Assembly (NCBI GenBank): GCA_963682175.1
Contig: OY821770.1
Location: 15,902,501-15,966,500 of the forward strand
Direction: 5' to 3'
Length of the DNA: 64,000 nt
Source of the DNA: Triglochin maritima
Taxonomy: Eukaryota; Streptophyta; Magnoliopsida; Alismatales; Juncaginaceae
The number at the start of each line of letters is the position of its first letter. Position 1 is the stretch's first letter. Positions 57,575-64,000 of the stretch are shown piece after piece. The notes under the pieces were generated by a model, which was not told where the DNA came from, did not search any database, and saw nothing but the letters and a program-made list of their open reading frames with translations. The translations under genes and the position numbers were made by a program.

Positions 57575-58163
57575 ATAACATACAAGATCGATTTCATATT
57601 TTCAACAATTTTTATGTACATTACTTTGTGTTTATTCTAATATCATGCAATCCTACATATTTTAAAATAAATCACAAAGAGAGAATCATACGTAAAGGTT
57701 CTCTAAAACCTTTCGAAGATCCGGAGTCGCGTTGCCCGTAGAATCGTCCACCGATTTGCCTCCGAGTGTTCACCAAACTCTAAACAAGATTAGAGAGAAA
57801 AGAGTTAGCCAATGAATCTCTAATAAGGCTTAGAATCTAGCTAATAACTCCTCTTTGAGCTCCTAAGATTCCTATATCCTAAACTCAAAATTAATAAGAG
57901 ATTTTGGTGGTGATTAGAGGAGAGATTAATGAGAGAATTTTTTTTGTATTAACATAAACAAGTAGGAGGAGATGTCCTTTTATAGGCTCCCAAAACATCA
58001 TTATCAAGAACTATTCCTTAGTCATGATCTCTTGCTTATTCTCTCCTAAAATTAATCTCTAATTGCCAAATAAGCATCCTCTAAAATGTTTTAATTAAAT
58101 CTCGAATTAATCCACCCATGATTTTATTAATCTCTTAATAATTCAGGCAGAAATCGCACTGTT

Positions 58164-58515
58164 CGGTTGACCGAGAATTTTTCTCGGTTAACCAAACCGT
58201 TCGGTTTTAACACGTGTTCGGTGCACCGTGAGCTAGACGGTCGACCGAATCCGCATGAGAAAAATTCTTTGGAAAAATTCGGACGAACCACGTCTTCTCT
58301 TCGGTCGACCGTTGACTCACCAAAATTTCTCCTGGAGCATAGTCATTGGATGACTATGTCACATTCGGTCTACCGAAAATACTCTTTCTCAGTAGACCGT
58401 TCACGCTCGGTTGACTGAACCCAATTGTCCAGACACTCCAGACAATTTCGGCCAACCAATTGTGTTTACCCGTTCCCCGTTCGGTTGACCGTTCCGAAGA
58501 CACCTCGGTCGACCG
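58164..58515. repeat. Palindrome array in copia-type LTR E
   Basis: Three exact CGGTCGACCG copies (58238, about 58301, 58506) and six or more CGGTTGACCG/CGGTTAACC variants. They lie upstream, in the minus sense, of a TATAAAAG at about 57977. Confidence 0.85.
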
Positions 58516-59331
58516 AACACTAAACGGTTTCCGTGTTTGACCCTAATATTGCCTTTGTCAAATTTTGGATTTATTTCCAACAAAATTTGATCTTTTGAGG
58601 TTTTTAGCAAAGTCACATCTTATGTAATATATTATCCTATGTAATATGAAATTATTACACCCCATAATATATACACCTCATATGAATTTATTATGATTCT
58701 AATTATGTCAATTCTTATGACATATTGATTTTATTCATTCACCACATGTGTCCAATTTTCACATGAAACCCGACACATCATATGAACTTAAAATCAAGCC
58801 TCTTGTTTCCCAATTTTGTTGTGTGACATATAGGAGGATCTGAGCAAAATTGACAGAGATATTAAACACTTAATATCTCAAACTATAAGCGGTATCTAGC
58901 TACACATTATAGTTTCCAAATTTGCATAGATGTCTTTGTTCCACCCGAATCAAAACACGATCCATTTAGTGGTGTAAGTGCACCACTTGTGTCCGTCCAT
59001 TGCCTCATGATATTAAGAAGAGCCGTGATAGACGGACGCGCGCGTCACGGACGCGCCTTACGTGGATCTGTACAGCTCAGATATTTTTCTTTGAGTCAGC
59101 GTCCAGTTAGCGAAACTTCTCTTCGCGCGTTTTGGTCTTTTTAAAAAACGCCGGTTCTTTAAGTTGAACGATTCATTTCCCAATACACAGATAAGACAGT
59201 GTGCAGACCCTAGGACATCGTGCAGTCTCATTATTCGTGCAGAGCCCACACTTCTCATAATAAAATATTTGTTTTTAAGTTTTACGTTGGATCAACTTAA
59301 TTTGTCTAGCTTACTTTATGTGTGTGTGCAG

Positions 59332-60080
59332 TTTACATTATGTGTTTGTCCTGTTTACGTTATGTGTATGTCCGGAATAAGTGTATTTGCTGTCTGGAAT
59401 AAGTGTATTTGTTGTCCGGACTAAGTGTATTTGTTGTCCGGTTTAAGAATAAAGTGTGTCCAGAAACGGAACATAAAGTTTGTCCGGAATAAGTTGATTT
59501 GTTGTCCGGAATAAGTGTATTTGTTGTCCGGAATAAGTGTATTTGCAGTTCGGAATAAGTGTAGTTGTCCAGAATAAGAAGAAAGTGTGTCCAGAAACGG
59601 AACAGAAAGTTTGTCCGGAATAAGTGTATTTGCTGTCCGGAATAAGTGTATTTGTTGTCCGGACTAAGTGTATTTGTTGTCCGGTTTAAGAATAAAGTGT
59701 GTCCAGAAACGGAACATAAAGTTTGTCCGGAATAAGTTGATTTGTTGTCCGGAATAAGTGTATTTGCTGTCCGGAATAAGTGTATTTGCAGTCCGGAATA
59801 AGTGTAGTTGTCCAGAATAAGAAGAAAGTGTGTCCAGAAACGGAATAGAAAGTTTGTCCGGAATAAGTGTATTTGCTGTCCGGAATAAGTGTATTTGTTG
59901 TCCGGAATAAGTGTATTTGTTGTCCGGTTTAAGAATAAAGTGTGTCCAGAAACGGAACATAAAGTTTGTCCGGAATAAGTGGATTTGCTGTCCGGAATAA
60001 GTAGATTTGTTGTCTGGAATCAGAATAAGTGTATTTGCAGTCCGGAATAAGTGTATTTGCAGTCCGGAATAATATATGGC
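59332..60080. repeat. GTCCGGAATAAGTGTATTTG tandem array with higher-order period
   Basis: Units of about 20 bp repeat across 750 bp. They are grouped with AGAATAAAGTGTGTCCAGAAACGG spacer units into about three blocks of ~240 bp each (from about 59390, 59640 and 59880), which shows segmental amplification. Confidence 0.9.
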
Positions 60081-60129
60081 TTCATTATTGTCGGAATAAA
60101 CGAATCAATATATAGAATGCAATAATATG

Positions 60130-60420
60130 ATGTCGAAAGTTTGTCATGTTTATGTAGAAAGTTTGTCCTGTTTATGTAGAAAGTTTGTCAGGTTTTGTCC
60201 TGTTTATGTAGAAAGCTTGTCCTGTTTTGTCCTGTTTATGTAGAAAGTTTGTCTTGTTTATGTAGAAAGTTTGTCTTGTTTATGTAGAATGTTTGTCCAG
60301 TTTATGTAGAAAGTTTGTCCAGTTTATGTACAAGGTTTGTCCTGTTTATGTAGAATGTTTGTCCTGTTTATGTAGAATGTTTGTCCAGTTTATGTAGAAA
60401 ATTTGTCATGTTTATGTAGA
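60130..60420. repeat. TTTATGTAGAAAGTTTGTCC tandem array
   Basis: Units of 20-22 bp with variable last bases (CTG, CAG, ATG) repeat about twelve times. It is distinct from the array at 59332-60080. Confidence 0.9.
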
Positions 60421-60684
60421 TACAATGAGAGCACAATGAGATATTGATGGTACATATTATTGATGGTAACTATTACACAATAAGATACAATGAGAGCACA
60501 AAGACAAACAAACAATACAAGCACAAACACAAACACACAAAAATTACAAAAATAATATATCTTCTCCGAGTAAATCACACACAAACAAACAATACAAACA
60601 CAAACACACACAAATTACAATAATAATATATATTTTCCCAGTAAATCGGAAAGAAGATGTAAGACTTAAACATGACCGTCTCAT

Positions 60685-61195
60685 TCACGCTGCTTACGTT
60701 GTGAAGAACCTTGGGAGTCGGCATCAGACGCTTCTTCGACGTAATATCTTACTCGAAATGGTGATTTATTATGGAGAGATGTACAACATAAACCGAACAG
60801 ACGTAAGTCTTCACCACGGAGCGTTGTACCTCTCTCCGGAATAAATCACCATTTCGAGCAAGATATTATTTCGAAGAAGCGTCTGATGCCGACTCTCAGG
60901 GTTCTTCACAACGTAAGGAACGTGAATGGGACGGTCGATGACACTCTTTCTTTCTTCTTCATTCTTTTTCTGTCACGGGCACTCCAACAGTGCGGCAAAG
61001 ATGTTGTGGTGCGAAGTCTTCACCACCGGATCGTCACATTCACGATGCTAACGCTGACAAGAACATCGGGAAGTCTTCGCACCGTCCCATTCACGCTGCT
61101 TACGTTGTGAAGAATCCTGGGAGTCGGCATCAGACGCTTCTTCGACCTAATATCTTGCTCGAAATGGTGATTTATTCTGGAGAGAAAGAATGAAG
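60685..61195. repeat. Inverted and direct copies of an ~85-bp segment
   Basis: The segment with GTTGTGAAGAACCTTGGGAG...GAAATGGTGATTTATT (60696-60778) occurs inverted at 60838-60920 and again direct at 61102-61185, giving a three-copy palindromic structure near the element's right end. Confidence 0.85.
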
Positions 61196-61703
61196 AAGAA
61201 AGAAAGAGTGTCATCATATTTGTATTTGGGTGGAGAGAGAGAACGTGCTGAGTTGAAACGCATTTAATGTGATTTGAGTGGACATCAGGAAGAAAAAACA
61301 AAAAAAAATTCATGCTTTGGCCACGTAAGGGCTGACATGGATGTCCACGTAGAGCGCATCCGTGACGCGCTGCGTTCATAAATCATTTCCATATTAAGAA
61401 TATATACAAAGTAGAAATGTGTCATCTTTATATTATATTCATTTTTTGATCTCTCTAAGCTAGTTATAACTATGTAACTTAACTCAAGTTACATTGTGCA
61501 CATTATAATTTTTCTTTATCGAGAGGCCTACTAATATCATCACTCAATTAAGAGGGGCAATGATAATCGTTTAACTAACTATCTTTTCCAGCACAAGTCA
61601 TGTTTAACTAACCATTGCCTTTCTCACTACACTCATTGATAGCTTTTGATAATAATCAAATTAAGTACTTCTTGAGTGAAAATATATAAGTCTCATATCT
61701 TAG

Positions 61704-63747
61704 TGTTAGATTTCATGTTTAATTATACATATATATTTTCGAAATTTTTATGTATAATAATGATCATCTACAATTTTCTACGATTTATTTCATGCATGTA
61801 TTGGTTTGTTTCAATAACTAGTTTTAAAAACTTATTAAAACAAACATGAGTCTACGAAATTCATACCTAGAATAAAACTTCTTGAAGATTTGGAGACGCT
61901 GTGGATGCTTGTTGCTGCGCCGGATGCCTACGAGATTTCACCAAACTTTAAACGAGATTGGAGAGAGAGAACTAGCCTCTCGATCTCCAATAGAGTTTAG
62001 AATCCAATTACTAACCCCTTTAGTTTCCTTGAGAAGATGACCTCTTGAAACTAAATCTAAACTTAAGAATTTGTGGAAATTTCATGGAGAATTAAGGAGA
62101 GAGATTTTGCAAGAAAAACAATGAATTAATTCAACTAAGGAGGTAATGAGATAACTTGTATTTATAAGTTCTCTCCAAATTACCTATTCATGTGCAACCT
62201 CTTGCCCATGATTTCATGCAAAATTCCATCTAACCATCCATTATTTAATAATAAATAATATTAGTCACGAATTAAATCAATTATGGACCAATTCCATGCA
62301 TGATCTAATTAATTCTTAAATTAATTCTGCATTAACCGGCTGGACCGGTCGACCGCTTGTAGGTTCGGTCGATCGCTCGAACCTGGTTTCGGTCGATCGT
62401 TCAATAACTCGGTCGACCGTTCGTAACAGGAATTATTCCATCGCTATGTTCGGTCGACCGACCGATCACATTCGGTCGACCGTTCGAACAGATGAAAATT
62501 ACCAGTTATCGGTCGAGACATGTCCGGTCGACCGTGCCCTATCGGTCGATCGTTTACTGCTAACCGGTCGACCGTTGGAGCATTGTTCCGCAGACTTGTC
62601 AAATTTCGGTTTTAACCCCTACAAAATTTGACATTTCGGGATTAGTAGTAAATTCACAACTTATGTAGCATATTATCCTATGTAATGATCAATCATTACA
62701 CCTCATAATATTTACATCATATATGAGTTTAATTTAGATTCTAATTATGTTATTAATCACAACATAATTTTGATTTTGCTTGTTCACCCCATGTGTCATA
62801 TTTTCTACATGAAACCCGACACATCTTATGAATTCAAAATCCCCATTACTCGTTTTCCAGTTTTGTGGTGTGACCTATGGGAGGATCTAAACTAAGTCGG
62901 CAGTGATATTAAGAGCTTAATATCACAAGCTATAAGCGGTATCTAGCTACACATTATAGCTCCCAATTAGTTAGATGTCTTAATTCCACTCGAACCAAAA
63001 CCCGATCCAATTAGTGATGGAGTGCACCACTTGTGTCCGTCCCTTGCATCATGATATTAAGAATACACACAAAGTAGTATTGTGTCATCTTTGTATTAGT
63101 ATTTATTTCTTGATCTCTTTAAGCTAGTTATAAATATGTGACTTAAATCAAATCACATTGTGCACATTATAACTTTTCTTTATCAAGGGGCCCACTAATA
63201 TCATCACTCAATTAAGAGGGGCAATGATAGTCTTTTGACTAACTATCTTCTCCAACAAAAGTTGTGCTTAACCAACCAATGCCTTTATACTACATTTATC
63301 GATAGTTCAAGACACTGATCTAATTAAGTATTCCTTAAGTGATCAGATATAAGTCTCATATCAAAGGACGAAAGACACAGTAAAATATTAATGACACAGA
63401 AACACATTTCTATAATATTTTACTTATTAGGTCTATTCAGTATACAAAAGTAATATTTTCCTCTTTTGCATACCCGTGTTGTCACTCACTTGTAGAGCTA
63501 CAATGATCTATGACCAAACACAACAATCTTAACCCGGTAAATAATGTCCCATGTTAATTACCATGATTGCGAATATCTTTTGTTTTAGGTAAACCAATAT
63601 CTTTTAGAGCTCTACGGTTAAGGACCAAGAGCCTCTTCCTTAACACTTCTGAAAGACGAATAACATAAACAAGGAACAAAATGATTTCTCATTCAATTCA
63701 TAATAATTGACATTTAAAAGTAAAACTTTTAGAACACATTTCCTTCA
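61704..63747 (-). repeat. 3' LTR (LTR D) of a copia retrotransposon
   Basis: 2044 bp. In the minus sense it runs TGAAGGAAATGTG...GAAATCTAACA and adjoins a polypurine tract and pol. Minus TATAAATA is at 62156-62163. It inserted into LTR E (left flank CTTAG); the matching flank lies outside the window. Confidence 0.93.
62346..62574. repeat. Palindrome array in copia LTR D
   Basis: Six exact CGGTCGACCG copies plus three CGGTCGATCG variants within 229 bp, 180-410 bp upstream (minus sense) of the TATA box at 62156. The order matches LTR C. Confidence 0.93.
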
Positions 63748-63760
63748 ATCTCCCACTTGT
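63748..63760 (-). other. Polypurine tract of the copia element
   Basis: The minus strand reads ACAAGTGGGAGAT directly before the LTR, the usual copia polypurine tract. Confidence 0.88.
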
Positions 63761-63831
63761 TATTAAAGTTTTCTTTCTCATACATACTCAATGCATAAAA
63801 CAATAATAACTAGGGTAAACCCCATTACATA

Positions 63832-64000
63832 TCAATCATCAAGCCAATCTACATGGTTCCTCAATCCCATGGACTCGAAATGCATTTCGCCCTTGACTTG
63901 GGATAATGGTTTTGTGAATGGATCAGCTGTGTTGTTGTTGGTGTCCACCCATAAAAGATTTATTTTGCCTTCGTCGATGAGGTCACGTGTCACGAAGTAC
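63832..64000 (-). CDS. Copia pol C-terminus (RNase H), partial
   Basis: The last 55 codons and stop of a Ty1/copia polyprotein, continuing past the right edge. The frame reads FVTRDLIDEGKINLLWVDT, then NTADPFTKPLSQVKGEMHF, and ends DWLDD. The ADPFTKPL motif marks the end of copia RNase H. It assigns LTRs A, B, C, D and E to the copia superfamily. No lesion in the visible part. Confidence 0.92.
   Translation of the reverse strand, partial: YFVTRDLIDEGKINLLWVDTNNNTADPFTKPLSQVKGEMHFESMGLRNHVDWLDD

Larger units (their letters stand above)
59020..61390. mobile_element. Mutator-like element, 2.4 kb, built of tandem repeats
   Basis: Flanked by ATATTAAGAA on both sides (59010-59019 and 61391-61400), a 9-10-bp-class duplication typical of Mutator elements. 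The last few bases are ambiguous because the element may itself begin AGAA. The ends share CGTCACGGACGCGCCTTACG-like inverted repeats of about 50 bp. The interior has two tandem arrays and a palindromic segment and encodes no transposase. It is inserted in copia-type LTR E. Confidence 0.82.
50074..61703 (-). mobile_element. Copia-type LTR E, fragmented by three later insertions
   Basis: Reading in the minus sense, the 3' tip is 50074-50126, the middle is 57580-59019 and the next part is 61401-61703. The pieces join when the Athila-like element (50127-57574) and the Mutator-like element (59020-61390) are removed with one copy of each duplication. The 5' ~400 bp are displaced by copia element D, which starts at 61704. 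The left edge TGTTGGATTTCGTG interrupts the chromovirus LTR at 50073. It is closest to LTR B at its end but keeps the CGGTCGACCG block. Confidence 0.82.

Overview
The window is nuclear DNA of a flowering plant, most likely a eudicot. The evidence is one spliced gene with GT-AG introns, a plant-specific EAR-motif zinc-finger gene, AT-rich intergenic DNA, and the plant set of LTR retrotransposons primed by tRNA-iMet and tRNA-Asp. The species cannot be named from the sequence. Only about 5 kb looks like ordinary gene space. The other ~58 kb is a nest of transposable elements, and many insertions can be dated against each other from their target-site duplications (TSDs).

Layout. 1-5.4 kb: a single-exon C2H2/EAR repressor gene (721-1149, +) converges on a four-exon DUF630/DUF632 gene (2742-5343, -). 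6.1-6.4 kb: a promoter plus first exon with no visible continuation. 7.1-25.5 kb: a dead PIF/Harbinger DNA transposon carrying a Myb/SANT-like ORF1 and a transposase, both on +. ORF1 is split by a complete young Ty3/gypsy chromovirus (8066-16707, TSD ATGAG). The transposase is split by a solo copia-type LTR (21412-23542, TSD CTCAG). A second solo LTR (23769-25526, TSD GAATT) sits just behind it, and a hAT-type MITE (19680-20488) lies between the two genes. 25.6-32.9 kb: another LTR, an eroded Athila-like relic and a third solo LTR (29638-31668, TSD CTTGT). 32.9-45.8 kb: CACTA ends, hAT elements (one with an internally deleted transposase), a 290-bp-TIR Mutator-like element and a Tourist-like element. 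45.8-48.35 kb: a 2.5 kb (TC)n/(GA)n inverted repeat. 48.35-64 kb: a truncated chromovirus whose LTR is interrupted by a minus-strand copia LTR. That LTR was itself hit by a gag-protease-only Athila-like element (50127-57574, TSD ATAAC), a Mutator-like element (59020-61390) and a copia element running off the right edge.

The observation that ties the window together is structural. LTRs of different superfamilies (copia, chromovirus, Athila-like) each carry a cluster of short GC-rich palindromes, usually about 100-500 bp upstream of their TATA box. In the copia and chromovirus families it is the same 10-mer, CGGTCGACCG, or close variants. In the Athila-like element and in one copia subfamily unrelated palindromes take the same place. 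This looks like a shared or convergent cis-regulatory design and is the best lead in the window.
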